Shown: piece after piece, positions 7,243 through 23,988 of the stretch
Layout: every line of letters starts with the position of its first letter
How positions within the stretch are numbered: position 1 is the first letter of the stretch
NCBI RefSeq assembly: GCF_000383595.1
Contig: NZ_KB911581.1
Span: 5,725,519 to 5,789,518 of the forward strand
Length of the DNA: 64,000 bases
Direction: 5' to 3'
DNA from: Streptomyces bottropensis ATCC 25435
GTDB lineage: Bacteria > Actinomycetota > Actinomycetes > Streptomycetales > Streptomycetaceae
Translations under genes and position numbers: made by a program
The notes under the pieces: model-generated
Databases searched by the model: none
Told to the model about the DNA's origin: nothing
The model's input: the letters and a program-made list of their open reading frames with translations, nothing else

Positions 7243-9966
7243 TCACGCGCTCTCGGGCAACCCCAGTTCCATGTGCAGGGGCAGTTCCTGGCGGGAGGTG
7301 ATGTCGAGTTTCTTGTAGACACGGGTGAGGTGCTGCTCGACCGTGCTGACGGTGATGAAGAGTTCGGTCGAGATCTCGCGGTTGGTCATGCCCCGGGCCG
7401 CGAGCACCGCCACGCGCCTCTCGGAGTCGCTGAGCTTCGCCGCGGGGGCCTGCAGTCGCAGGGCTCCGCCCGGGGGCCGCAGGACGGAGCACCCCTCGAC
7501 GAGCCCGAGCAGGGCGATCCGCTCGCGCAGCGGCCCCGCCCCGCACTCCTCGGTGAGCTGCTGCGCCTTGCGGAGCGTCAGGTCGGACCGCGCGGACTGG
7601 TCGAGGTCCCGGTAGGCCTCCGCGAGGTCGACGAGCACCCGGGCCAGCTCCACGGAGTCGCCCGATGCCTTTAACTGTTCCGCGGCGCGGGTGAGCAGGC
7701 CCGGCCGCTCGCACGCCTCGGCGAGCTGGGCGCTGACGCGCAGCCACAACCCGGTGACCAGGGCGTCCTCGATACCGGCGGCCTCGTGGGTGGCGAGCAG
7801 CAGCTCGGCCTCCCGGACGTTGCCGAGGGCGAGCCAGGCCTCGGCCGCGTCGATCCGCCAGGTCGGCCGGGGCCGCAGGGACAGCTCCCAGCGCTCGGTG
7901 TACCGTCCGACCGCCAGGAAGTCGGACAGCGCGAGATGCGGCCGGCCCACGGCCAGCAGGAACCGGCCGCGGGCCCTGAGGTAGTCCAGCCCGTAGACGC
8001 TGCGGAAGAACCCGTCGGGGACGGGCCGGTCGAGGAGCCGGACGGCCTCCTCGTACTGACCGGACGCGGTGCACACGGTGATCAGGACCGTCAGGACCCC
8101 GCCGCACAGCCAGTGGCTCGGCGCCTCCCCACCCAGGTCGACGACCTCGCGGGCGTAGGTCTCGGCCTCCGCGAGTCTGCCCTGGGCGAGAGCGCTCTCG
8201 GCGCGCAGGGCGATGAACATCTGTCGCCAGCCCTCGACCCCGCGCTCGGCGGCCTCGCGGCCGAAGTGTTCGCACCAGGCGTCCGCCAGGTCCGGCCGGC
8301 CGGCGGCGATGAGATGGCGCAGCTCGGGCACGATCAGCGCGAGGGTGGTGTCGCCGAGCGTCCAGGAGCCGAGGTGCTCCTCGATGGTGTGGACCGCTCG
8401 TGCCCGCAGGTGGTGGTGGTTGACGCAGACGTTGATCCTGACCCCGTCGGCCGAGACCCTGCCGCCGGTGTCGTGGTCCTCGCCGCAGGCGGTCCGCTCG
8501 GACGACATCCGCAGCGACCAGGCGTCCGGGACACCGGGGGTGAGACAGAAGAACCAGGGCCAGCCCTCGTTGAAGTGCTCCGGCTGGTGGCCCTCCTCCC
8601 CTCTGTCGAACGCGAGGGGCGCCACCCCCCGGAGCAGGGTCCGGCCCTCCTCCAGCCGGCCGCAGCCGATCAGCAGGAGCGCGGTCAGCACGGTCCGCGC
8701 GGGGCAGTCGCCCGGCCCGTGGGCGCACTGCGGCCACCCGGTCTTCTCCGGATACTGCTGCTCGACCCGCCACGGCTCGGTCCGCAGCAGCACAACGGAG
8801 CGTTTCAGCGCCAGTCGGGCCCGCTCCCAGCAGTCGGTGGTGAACTCCTGGGCGAGTTCCACGCACGCGTCGGCGAACCGGGCGTCGTCCACGGCCAGGG
8901 CCTCGTCGGCGGCCCGTTGCAGGGTGGCCGACTGCCACGGCTCGGTGACCCGGCCGACCTCCAGCAGATAGCGTGCCGTCACCCGGGCCCCGACGCCACG
9001 CTCACGCAGCCGCTCGGCGGCGCGCAGCAGGATCCCGGCCCGTCGTTCGCGGCCCGCCTGCTCCAGCACCACGGCATCCATCACCGGATGCCGCAGCCGC
9101 CATCCGTCGACCAGCCCGGCCGCGCGCAGCCGGTCCATGCCGCGCACGATCTCCGTGGCGTCCAGGGGCAGGACGGCGGCCAGCGCCGGGAGGTCGGAGA
9201 ACTCGCGCAACGCGGCCATCCCCAGGGCGACCTCCTCGGCCAGCGGTCCGCTGTGGCGTACACAGTCCACGGCCACCTGGGCGTACAGACCACGGGGGCT
9301 GGGCCAGGGGGTACCGGGGCCGGCGGGCGTCCGCATGTCCAGTTCCTCGGCCAGGGCGCGGACGAGCAGCGGGCTGCCGCCGCTCACGGTGTGCAGCGCG
9401 TCGCGGACCGCGTCGTCCGGCCGGGCGCCGTGGAGGTGTGCGCAGAGTTCGGCGGTCTGTTCCCGGTCCAGCAGGCCCAGCCTGATCCGGTGGAGGTTGG
9501 GCTGGCGCAGGAGGTCGCAGTGCACCTCCCCCTCGCAGCCGCCGCCGAAGGGCAGCAGGGTGATCACCAGCATGACGGGGCTCTTGCGCAGTCGGCGCCG
9601 TGTGGCCTCCAGCAGTCGGCGCCAGTGCGGCGCCTCGCGGTCCCCGGGCCGGTCGAAGCAGACGACGACGGGCGAGGTCTCGGCCAGCTTCGCTATCAGG
9701 TCGTCCCACTGCGGGGGCTCGTCGTCCGACGGTGAGCCCGCCGGGGCCGTGTTCTCCGTCCACGTCACGGGGAGGCCGCCGATGTCACCGGCGGTGAGAA
9801 CGGTGGCGCCGGTCTCCGCGGCGTAGTGCGCGAAGCCGTCCACCAGGTCGGTCTTCCCACAGCCGACGCCGCCCTCCAGCACCACGGTCGTGGCGGTGCC
9901 GCGTGCGCACTCTTCGAGGAGGGACTTCATGAGTTGCAGTTTGTCGTCTCGGGCAGAAAACAACAT
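7243..9966 (-). CDS. LAL-family (large ATP-binding LuxR) transcriptional regulator
   Basis: A 907-aa protein from ATG 9966, preceded by TTGGGG; a GTG at 9984 would add six residues and cannot be excluded. The N-terminal ATPase has Walker A GGVGCGKT at about residues 32-39 and a Walker B-like VVVCFDRPG. A long helical TPR-like middle follows. The C-terminal 65 residues form a LuxR helix-turn-helix (LSDSERRVAVLAARG, then NREISTELFITVSTVEQHL). LAL proteins such as PikD activate macrolide clusters. It is likely the pathway-specific activator here, and the TAGGGG boxes in three promoters are candidate targets. It lies downstream of the PKS gene in the same direction, separated by 279 bp that probably hold its own promoter. 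Confidence 0.92.
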   Translation of the reverse strand: MLFSARDDKLQLMKSLLEECARGTATTVVLEGGVGCGKTDLVDGFAHYAAETGATVLTAGDIGGLPVTWTENTAPAGSPSDDEPPQWDDLIAKLAETSPVVVCFDRPGDREAPHWRRLLEATRRRLRKSPVMLVITLLPFGGGCEGEVHCDLLRQPNLHRIRLGLLDREQTAELCAHLHGARPDDAVRDALHTVSGGSPLLVRALAEELDMRTPAGPGTPWPSPRGLYAQVAVDCVRHSGPLAEEVALGMAALREFSDLPALAAVLPLDATEIVRGMDRLRAAGLVDGWRLRHPVMDAVVLEQAGRERRAGILLRAAERLRERGVGARVTARYLLEVGRVTEPWQSATLQRAADEALAVDDARFADACVELAQEFTTDCWERARLALKRSVVLLRTEPWRVEQQYPEKTGWPQCAHGPGDCPARTVLTALLLIGCGRLEEGRTLLRGVAPLAFDRGEEGHQPEHFNEGWPWFFCLTPGVPDAWSLRMSSERTACGEDHDTGGRVSADGVRINVCVNHHHLRARAVHTIEEHLGSWTLGDTTLALIVPELRHLIAAGRPDLADAWCEHFGREAAERGVEGWRQMFIALRAESALAQGRLAEAETYAREVVDLGGEAPSHWLCGGVLTVLITVCTASGQYEEAVRLLDRPVPDGFFRSVYGLDYLRARGRFLLAVGRPHLALSDFLAVGRYTERWELSLRPRPTWRIDAAEAWLALGNVREAELLLATHEAAGIEDALVTGLWLRVSAQLAEACERPGLLTRAAEQLKASGDSVELARVLVDLAEAYRDLDQSARSDLTLRKAQQLTEECGAGPLRERIALLGLVEGCSVLRPPGGALRLQAPAAKLSDSERRVAVLAARGMTNREISTELFITVSTVEQHLTRVYKKLDITSRQELPLHMELGLPESA

Positions 9967-10245
9967 GTACCTAACCCCAATCACACCCCACCGTGTTCTG
10001 CGTGTTCTGCGGAATCAACCCAGAACGGTCGCAGAGCGCGCCGGACGGTCTGTAGAACTGTCCGATGCGGCCAGTGCCCCCGCAAACACCGCATCGGTAG
10101 GTCGAGCCGATACCACATAAGGCTGCTCCGCCGCCTCGACCTCACGGTCGGGACGGACTCGCCCCCAACATAGCCAAGGCACAGCACCCATGGAAGTGAG
10201 CATTCCGCAAACACTTCTCGTGCGAAGCATTGAGATTCTCCGAGT
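9967..10245 (-). other. Intergenic region before the LAL regulator
   Basis: There are 279 bp without a credible gene. GC content is lower than in the neighbours. GTTCTGC occurs twice close together (around 9994-10010). A GGGGTTAGG sequence overlaps the translation start region of the regulator and loosely resembles the cluster's TAGGGG box. No strong terminator hairpin was seen after the PKS stop, so read-through into the regulator is possible. Confidence 0.4.
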
Positions 10246-16956
<6,711 letters not shown>

Positions 16957-17045
16957 GCGTGCGTCACTTTCCTCGCGGTGGGGGGTGTGATGCCTGCCCG
17001 GCGGGGCGGGGTGTGGCCTCGCCGGGCAGGCGGTGCCGCCCGGGG

Positions 17046-20000
17046 TCAGGGCAGCCGGACTCCGTCGTCGACCATGGCGAACAGGTCGTCGTCGGAGGCC
17101 GTGTCGAGGTCGTGGTCGGGGTCGGTGGAGGTGCCGTCGGGCTGCCGCCAGGTCTCCAGCACCTGGCGGAGCCGTTCGTCGAGCCGCCTGCGGTCGGGGT
17201 CGTCCTCGCAGACCGCGTCCAGGTGCCGGTACAGGCCGTCGAGCAGGGCGAGCGCCTCCTGTGCCGGTGACGCCTGTGGCGGGGCGAGTTCGGTGCGCAG
17301 CAGTTCCGCCAGCGCCTGGGGGGTGGGGTGGTCGAAGACGAGCGTCGCGGGCAGCCGCAGCCCGGTCGCGGCGCCGAGGCTGTTGCGCAGTTCGACGGCG
17401 GTCAGGGAGTCGAAGCCGAGTTCGCGGAAGGTCCGCTGGGAGCCGAGGGAGTTCGGTGAGCCGTGGCCGAGGACGGTGGCGGTGTGCCTGGTGATGAGGT
17501 CGAGCAGCAGGCGGTCCCGCTCGGGGTCGGAGAGCGCGGCCAGCCGTTCGGCCAGGGCGGGTTCCCGGGCGCCGGCGACGGCGGCGCGACGCAGGACGGG
17601 GGCCTGGACGAGGCCGCGGAAGACGGCGGGCAGGGTGCCCGCCTCGGCCTGGGCGCGCAGGCCCGCGGTGTCCAGCGCGAGGGGTGCCACCGCGTCGGCG
17701 TCCGCGCCGAGGGCGGCGTCGAGGAGGGCGAGTCCCCGGTCCGGGCCGAGGGCGCGCAGTCCGGACCTGGCCATGCGTCGCTGGTCGTTGTCGCCGAGCT
17801 GTGCGGTCATGCCGTCGCCCGCCTGTTCCCAGGCGCCCCAGAGCAGGGAGACGCCGGCGAGTCCTCGGGCCCTGCGCCGGGCGGCGAGGGCGTCCAGCCA
17901 GAGGTTCGCCGCCGCGTAGTTGGCCTGGCCGGGGTTGCCGGTGAAGCCGGAGGCGGAGGAGAACAGGACGAACAGGGCCGGGTCGTGGCCGAGTTCGCGG
18001 GTGACCGAGTCGAGGTGGGCGGCCGCGTCGACCTTCGGCCGCAGGACGCGGTGCAGTTGCTCGTCGGTGAGCCCGGCGGCGATACCGTCGTCGAGGACTC
18101 CGGCGGTGTGCACGATCGCCGTGGTCGGCCGGTCCGCGGGCAGGCCGGCCAGTGCGGTGCGCAGGGCGTCGCGGTCGGCGGTGTCGCAGCACAGGGTCGT
18201 GACGTCGGCGGCACCGGCCGCGCGCAGGTCGGCCTCCAGTGCGGCGGCTCCCGGGGCGTCGGGGCCCCGGCGGCTGAGCAGCAGCAGGTGCCGGGCTCCG
18301 TGGCGGGCGACGAGGTGCCGGGCGACGAGGCCGCCGAGGTGGCCGCTCGCGCCGGTGACGACGAAGGTGCCCGCCGGATCGGTGCCGCGGGGGACGGTGA
18401 GGACGGCCTTGCCGACCAGTTTGGCCTGACTGAGCGCGCGGAAGGCGTCACGGGCCCGGCGGATGTCCCAGACGGTGAGCGGCGGCGGGGTGAGGGCGCC
18501 TCGCGCGAAGAGGTCGAGGACCGCCCCGAGCATCTCGCGCATCCGGGCGGGGGCCGCCTCCTGGAGGTCGTACGCCTGGTAGACGACCCCGGCGTGGGTG
18601 GCGGCGACGGCCTCCGGGTCGCGGATGTCGGTCTTGCCCATCTCCAGGAAGTGACCGCCGCGCGGCAGCAGTGAGAGGCCGGCGTCGACGAACTCCCCGG
18701 CGAGACAGTCCAGGACGACGTCCATGCCCTGCCCGCCGGTGGTCTGCCGGAAGTGGTCGGCGAAGTCGAGGCTGCGGGAGTCAGCGGTGTGGGCGTCGTC
18801 GAGTCCGGCGGCGCGCAGCACCTGCCGCTTCCCGGCGCTGGAGGTGGCGTACACCTCGGCGCCCAGGTGCCGGGCGAGCTGGACGGCGGCGGTGCCGACG
18901 CCGCCGGCTCCGGCGTGGACGAGCACCTTCTGGCCGGGGCGGACGCCCGCGAGGTCCACCAGGCCGTAGTAGGCGGTGAGATAGGCGATGGGGACGGCGG
19001 CGGCCTGTTCGAAGCTCCAGCCCTCGGGCATCGGGGCCAGCCAGCGGTGGTCGGTGACCGCGACCGGGCCGAACGTGGCGGGGCCCAGCCCGAGGACACG
19101 GTCACCCGGCCCGACGCCGGTCACGTCGGGGCCGACGGCGGTGACCACACCGGCGAGTTCGCCGCCGAGGCCGCGCAGTCCGTCGACGAGGCCGAGGGCG
19201 ACGACGACGTCCCGGAAGTTCACGCCGGCGGCGCGTACCTCGACGCGTACCTGGCCGGGTCCGAGCGGTGCCGCGAGGCTCTCGGGTGCCGGGACGAGTG
19301 CCAGGTCGTCGATGGTGGCGCCGTCCACCGCCCGGTCGAGGACCCAGGGGCCTGGCTCCGACGGCGGCAGCAGTGCCGAGTCGCGGGCTAGGGGGACGAG
19401 CCGGGGCACGTGGAGGGAGCCCGCGCGCAGGGCGAGCCGGGGCTCCGGGTACGCGACGGCCCGGGTGAGGACGGCGGCCGACTCCGGCGCCCCGTCCCAG
19501 TCGACGACGGTGATCCGGTCGGGATTCTCGTGCGCGGCGGAACTCAGCAGCCCCCACGCGGCGGCGGCCACCGGATCGGGGGCGTCCTCCCCGTCCCCGA
19601 CGCGTACGGCGCCCCGCAGCAGTACGACGAGCCGGGCGGCGCCGGTGTCGGCGGAGTCGGCGAGCAGGTTCCGGATGGTGTCGAGGGCCCGCGCGGTCAC
19701 GGTGTGCACGGCCGCCACGGCCTCGGGGTCACCGGGCCCGGTGGCCGGTGGCAGCGCCGCGTCGAGGGCGAGGGCGACCTGGTCGGCGTCGTGCGCGGCC
19801 GTGGCCGGATCGGGGTGGTGGGCGGCTTCCGGCAGGTCGGGCAGGAGGCCGGGGTCCCCGACGAGGGCCCAGCGCTCGGCCGCGGCGCCGGGCCCGGCCG
19901 GCAGCGGCACCTCTTCCCAGCCGGGCAGATGGAGATCGTCGGTCGGCGCGCCGGCGGGGGCGGGGGCGGCGAGGTCGGGGGCGGCCCGGACGGTCAGGGA

Positions 20001-23000
20001 GCGGATCGTCGCCACGGGGGTGCCCGTCGGATCCGCGAGCGCGAGGGCGAAGCCGTCCGGGCCGGTGGGGGTGATCCGCACGCGCAGGGCGGTGGCGCCG
20101 GTGGCGTGCAGGGTGACGCCGTCCCAGACGAACGGCAGCCGCGCCTGGCCGGCCGCATCGGCGAACGGTCCGCCCGCGAACACGGCCGCGTGCAGGGCCG
20201 CGTCGGCGAGCGCGGGGTGGAGCGCGAAGTCGGCGGCGCCCGCGACCGATTCGGGCAGGGCGACCTCCGCGTACACCTCGTCACCGTGCCGCCACGCACG
20301 CCGGACGCCCTGGAAGGCGGGGCCGTAGGCGAAGCCGCCGGCGGCGAAGTCGGCGTAGAGGGCGTCGGTGTCGACGGGGGTGGCGTCGGCCGGGGGCCAG
20401 GGCCCGGCCGGGGCCTCACCGTCCTCGGGCGCTTCGGCGCCGAGGACGCCGTCGGCGTGCGTGGTCCATGCGTCACCGTCGGCGGACTCCGGCTGGGAGA
20501 CGACGCGGAAGGCGCACCGGCCGTCGTCGTCGGGTCCGTCGACGACGACCTGAATCCGTACGCCTCCGGTGACGGGCAGGATCAGAGGGGCCTGCAGGAC
20601 GAGTTCGGTGACGGCCAGGGCCGTGCGGGTCGTCGCCTCCAGCCGGGAGGCGGCGTGCAGGGCCAGCTCCAGCAGGGCGGTGCCGGGGACGAGGACCGAG
20701 CCGCCCACGGCGTGGTCGGCCAGCCACGGGTGGGTGTCCAGGCCGAGGCGCCCGGTCAGCAGCAGGGTGCCGGTGCCCGCCACGGTGACGGCGGCACCCA
20801 GCAGGGGGTGTCCGGCCGTGGGCAGTCCGGCGGCGCCCGTGGTGGCCGCCGTGCCGGGCTTGGGCCGCAGCCAGTAGTGGCGCCGCTGGAAGGCGTACGT
20901 CGGCAGGGGCACCGGTCGGGCGCCCCGCCCGGCGAAGAAGGCCGCCCAGTCCACGGGGACGCCGCGGGTGTGCAGTCGCGCGAGGGCGGTGACGAGCGCG
21001 CGGGTCTCGGGCTGGTCGCGGCGCTGGGCCGCCACGGGCCGGAGGGCTTCGTCGTCGGTGTCCGCCATGGCGGTGAGCGCGGCGTCGGGGCCCAGTTCGA
21101 CCAGTGCGGTGACGCCCGCCTTCCGCAGTGCGCGGGTCACCTCGTGGAAGCGGACCGTGTCCCGGACCTGCCGGGCCCAGTAGTCCGGTGAGCGCCACGC
21201 GTCGTCGCTCTGGAGGGCGCCGGTGACGCTGGAGACGACGGGGACGGCGGGCGGGTGGAACGTCAGTTTCCGTACGACGTCGCGGAAGTCGTCGAGCATC
21301 GGGTCCATGAGCGGCGAGTGGAAGGCGTGGGACACCCGCAGGTGCCGGGTGCGGCGGCCGAGGCCGCTGAAGTGCTCGGCGATCGCGGTGACGGCGGCGG
21401 CCGTGCCCGAGGCCACGACGGAACGCTCGCCGTTGACCGCGGCCAGCGCGACAACGCCCTCCTGACCCGCGAGCAGCGGCGCGATCTCGTCCTCGGTGGC
21501 CTCCAGGGCGACCATGGCGCCGCCCGCGGGCAGGGCCTGCATGAGCCGGCCGCGCGCGGCGACCAGGGCGCACGCGTCGGGCAGTGCCAGCATGCCGGAC
21601 ACATGGGCGGCGGCGAGTTCGCCGATGGAGTGCCCGGCCAGGAGGCGGGGTGTCACGCCCCAGCTCTCCACCAGCCGGAACAGCGCCACCTCCATGGCGA
21701 AGGTCGCCGCCTGGGTGTACTGGGTCTCGTCCAGCAGCGCGGCGCCGTCGGTGCCGGCCTCGGCGAACATCAGGTCGCGCAGGGGGCGTTCCAGGTGTCC
21801 GTCGAGCTGCGCGCACACGGAGTCGAGGGCCTGTGCGTAGACCGGGAAGACGGCGTACAACTCCCGTCCCATGCCGGGCCGCTGGGCGCCCTGCCCGGTG
21901 AACAGGAAGGCGCAGACCTGGTCGTCGGCCAGTCCCGTCACAAGGCCGGGAGCGGGTTCCGCGGCGGCCAGGGCCGTCAGGGCGTCGGCGAGGTCGTCGC
22001 CGTCCGTCGCCACGACCACGGCCCGGTGTTCGAGCGCGGCCCGGGTGGTGGCGGTGGCGAGGCCGAGGTCGAGCAGCCGGGGAGCGCCCGCGTCGGCGTT
22101 GTCCCGCGTCAACTGCGCGTGCAACCTGGCGGCCTGCGAGCCCAGCGCCTCGGCATCCCGGGCGGACACGAGGACGGGTACGACGGGCAGCGGCGCGAGG
22201 GCCGGCGCGTCGGCCCGCCGCCCCTCGGCGGCAGAAGCCCGCCCGGCATCCGGTGGGGCATCGGTCGAGGGCGGGCCGAACCCGCCCTGGCCGGGGAGGT
22301 CTTGGTCGCCGGTCCGCGCCGGTTCGTTCGCCGCGATCGGGGCCGGCTCCACGTCCGCCGGGGCCTGTTCGATGATCACGTGCGCGTTGGTGCCGCCCAC
22401 GCCGAAGGAGGAGACGGCCGCCCGCCGGGGCCGGTCGAGGTCGGGCCAGTCGCGCGGCTCGGTGAGGAGTTCGACGGCGCCGGCGGTCCAGTCCACCTGA
22501 GGGGTGGGCCGGTCCACGTGGAGTGTGCGGGGCAGTCGCCCGTGCCGCATCGCCATCACCATCTTGATGACTCCGGCGGCGCCGGCGGCGGCCTGGGGGT
22601 GGGCCAGGTTGGACTTGACCGACCCGAGCCACAGCGGATGACCCTCGGGCCGCTCCGCGCCGTAGGTGGCCAGCAGCGCCTGCGCCTCCACGGGGTCGCC
22701 GAGCCGGGTGCCGGTGCCGTGCCCCTCGACGACGTCCACGTCGGCCGCCGTCAGCCGGGCGTTCGCCAGCGCCTGCCGGATGACGCGCTGTTGGGAGGGT
22801 CCGTTGGGCGCCGTCAGCCCGTTGGAGGCACCGTCCTGGTTGACGGCGGTGCCCCGGATCACGGCGAGGATCCGGTGCCCGTTGCGCCGGGCGTCCGAGA
22901 GGCGCTCCACCACCAGTACGGCCGCGCCCTCGCCCCACGCGGTGCCGTCGGCGGCGTCCGCGAAGGACCGGCAACGCCCGTAGGGGGCCACGTTCCCCTG

Positions 23001-23741
23001 CCGGGTGCTCTCGACGAAGGTGAACGGGCTGGACATCACGGTGACACCGCCGGCCAGCGCCAGCTCGCACTCGCCGGCCCGCAGTGCCTGGGCGGCCAGG
23101 TGCAGGGTGACCAGCGAGGAGGAGCAGGCCGTGTCGACGGTGAGGGCGGGGCCTTCGAGGCCGAGGGTGTAGGCGACCCGGCCCGAGACCACGCTGCCGG
23201 CGATTCCGGTGCTCAGCAGGCCCTGGGCCTCGTCGGGGAGGGTGGACAGTTCGCCGCCGTAGTCGTGGTACATGATCCCGGCGTAGACGCCGGTGCGGCT
23301 GCCGGCGAGGGTCGCCGGCACGATCTGGGCGTGCTCCAGCGCCTCCCAGGTCACCTCCAGCAGCAACCGCTGCTGCGGGTCCATGGCGAGGGCCTCGCGG
23401 GGCGAGATCCCGAAGAAGCCGGCGTCGAACTCGCCGGCGTCGTAGAGGAAGGCCCCTTCCCGGGCGCGACTGGTGCCGAGCCGGTCGTCACCGTCCGCGA
23501 ACAGGGCCTCGAAGTCCCAGCCGCGGTCGTCGGGCATGGCCCCTACGGCGTCCCGGTCCTCGTCCACCAGTCGCCACAGATCGTCGGGGCCGTCGACGCC
23601 GCCGGGGAAGCGGCATCCGATCCCGACGACGGCTATGGGTTCGCTGTCGGCGTCCTCCAGCTGTTTGAGCCGTCGGTGCGCCTTGCGAAGGTCGCCCGTC
23701 ATGGTGCGGATGTACTCGACGAGCCGTGCTTCGTCCGTCAC
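17046..23741 (-). CDS. Type I PKS, one fully reducing module: KS-AT(malonyl)-DH-ER-KR-ACP
   Basis: A 2231-aa single-module synthase. The start at GTG 23741 has AGGGGG closely upstream; an upstream in-frame ATG extension lacks PKS sequence. An N-terminal docking coiled coil spans residues 1-33. KS: Cys206, His341, His381 (here SNLAH rather than SNIGH). AT: Ser705 in GHSIGE and HAFH at 805-808, the malonyl signature. DH: His1010 and Asp1180. ER: motif about 1609-1620, with Val1519 in ALGLVD. KR: Rossmann motif about 1795, LDD 1883-1885 (B-type), Tyr1942. ACP: Ser2112. The C-terminal tail ends in an acidic docking helix (DDDLFAMVDDG). Its predicted product unit is a saturated unbranched two-carbon extension. 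It is the first gene of a leftward transcript driven from the divergent promoter at 23841-23902. Confidence 0.96.
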   Translation of the reverse strand: MTDEARLVEYIRTMTGDLRKAHRRLKQLEDADSEPIAVVGIGCRFPGGVDGPDDLWRLVDEDRDAVGAMPDDRGWDFEALFADGDDRLGTSRAREGAFLYDAGEFDAGFFGISPREALAMDPQQRLLLEVTWEALEHAQIVPATLAGSRTGVYAGIMYHDYGGELSTLPDEAQGLLSTGIAGSVVSGRVAYTLGLEGPALTVDTACSSSLVTLHLAAQALRAGECELALAGGVTVMSSPFTFVESTRQGNVAPYGRCRSFADAADGTAWGEGAAVLVVERLSDARRNGHRILAVIRGTAVNQDGASNGLTAPNGPSQQRVIRQALANARLTAADVDVVEGHGTGTRLGDPVEAQALLATYGAERPEGHPLWLGSVKSNLAHPQAAAGAAGVIKMVMAMRHGRLPRTLHVDRPTPQVDWTAGAVELLTEPRDWPDLDRPRRAAVSSFGVGGTNAHVIIEQAPADVEPAPIAANEPARTGDQDLPGQGGFGPPSTDAPPDAGRASAAEGRRADAPALAPLPVVPVLVSARDAEALGSQAARLHAQLTRDNADAGAPRLLDLGLATATTRAALEHRAVVVATDGDDLADALTALAAAEPAPGLVTGLADDQVCAFLFTGQGAQRPGMGRELYAVFPVYAQALDSVCAQLDGHLERPLRDLMFAEAGTDGAALLDETQYTQAATFAMEVALFRLVESWGVTPRLLAGHSIGELAAAHVSGMLALPDACALVAARGRLMQALPAGGAMVALEATEDEIAPLLAGQEGVVALAAVNGERSVVASGTAAAVTAIAEHFSGLGRRTRHLRVSHAFHSPLMDPMLDDFRDVVRKLTFHPPAVPVVSSVTGALQSDDAWRSPDYWARQVRDTVRFHEVTRALRKAGVTALVELGPDAALTAMADTDDEALRPVAAQRRDQPETRALVTALARLHTRGVPVDWAAFFAGRGARPVPLPTYAFQRRHYWLRPKPGTAATTGAAGLPTAGHPLLGAAVTVAGTGTLLLTGRLGLDTHPWLADHAVGGSVLVPGTALLELALHAASRLEATTRTALAVTELVLQAPLILPVTGGVRIQVVVDGPDDDGRCAFRVVSQPESADGDAWTTHADGVLGAEAPEDGEAPAGPWPPADATPVDTDALYADFAAGGFAYGPAFQGVRRAWRHGDEVYAEVALPESVAGAADFALHPALADAALHAAVFAGGPFADAAGQARLPFVWDGVTLHATGATALRVRITPTGPDGFALALADPTGTPVATIRSLTVRAAPDLAAPAPAGAPTDDLHLPGWEEVPLPAGPGAAAERWALVGDPGLLPDLPEAAHHPDPATAAHDADQVALALDAALPPATGPGDPEAVAAVHTVTARALDTIRNLLADSADTGAARLVVLLRGAVRVGDGEDAPDPVAAAAWGLLSSAAHENPDRITVVDWDGAPESAAVLTRAVAYPEPRLALRAGSLHVPRLVPLARDSALLPPSEPGPWVLDRAVDGATIDDLALVPAPESLAAPLGPGQVRVEVRAAGVNFRDVVVALGLVDGLRGLGGELAGVVTAVGPDVTGVGPGDRVLGLGPATFGPVAVTDHRWLAPMPEGWSFEQAAAVPIAYLTAYYGLVDLAGVRPGQKVLVHAGAGGVGTAAVQLARHLGAEVYATSSAGKRQVLRAAGLDDAHTADSRSLDFADHFRQTTGGQGMDVVLDCLAGEFVDAGLSLLPRGGHFLEMGKTDIRDPEAVAATHAGVVYQAYDLQEAAPARMREMLGAVLDLFARGALTPPPLTVWDIRRARDAFRALSQAKLVGKAVLTVPRGTDPAGTFVVTGASGHLGGLVARHLVARHGARHLLLLSRRGPDAPGAAALEADLRAAGAADVTTLCCDTADRDALRTALAGLPADRPTTAIVHTAGVLDDGIAAGLTDEQLHRVLRPKVDAAAHLDSVTRELGHDPALFVLFSSASGFTGNPGQANYAAANLWLDALAARRRARGLAGVSLLWGAWEQAGDGMTAQLGDNDQRRMARSGLRALGPDRGLALLDAALGADADAVAPLALDTAGLRAQAEAGTLPAVFRGLVQAPVLRRAAVAGAREPALAERLAALSDPERDRLLLDLITRHTATVLGHGSPNSLGSQRTFRELGFDSLTAVELRNSLGAATGLRLPATLVFDHPTPQALAELLRTELAPPQASPAQEALALLDGLYRHLDAVCEDDPDRRRLDERLRQVLETWRQPDGTSTDPDHDLDTASDDDLFAMVDDGVRLP

Positions 23742-23840
23742 TGGAACCCCCTGGGGTCGGAGCCGTGCGGATGTGTACCAGGGAGCGGGCAGCGGCTGCC
23801 GCAGGACGGCGGGCCGAGCGGTCCTGGATGCTTGGAGCTT

Positions 23841-23877
23841 CAAGTAGAACGATCACGGTCGTCTCGCAACACCCCTG
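23841..23877 (-). promoter_or_regulatory. Promoter of the PKS genes with CAGGGGTG box
   Basis: On the minus strand CAGGGGTG (23877-23870) abuts TTGCGA (23869-23864), and TACTTG (23846-23841) lies 17 bp further. It is about 100 bp upstream of the GTG at 23741. The order of box, -35 and 17-bp spacer matches the ccr-operon promoter. Confidence 0.5.
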
Positions 23878-23902
23878 ACCTAGGCTTCGGAGGTTAGGGG
23901 TG
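23870..23902. promoter_or_regulatory. Inverted-repeat operator candidate between PKS and thioesterase genes
   Basis: CACCCCTGACCT (23870-23881) and AGGTTAGGGGTG (23891-23902) form an inverted repeat with 11 of 12 matching positions and a 9-bp spacer. Its arms contain the same TAGGGGTG core that recurs before the P450 gene. It sits centrally in the 247-bp divergent promoter and is a likely activator site. Confidence 0.6.
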
Positions 23903-23988
23903 GGGTCAGGGGGCCGACGGGAACCGGCCCGTCATCGACGGCTGTTAGCGTCCGAGGACCGCCAGCCCCGAGCCCCCGGAGCCATCAG

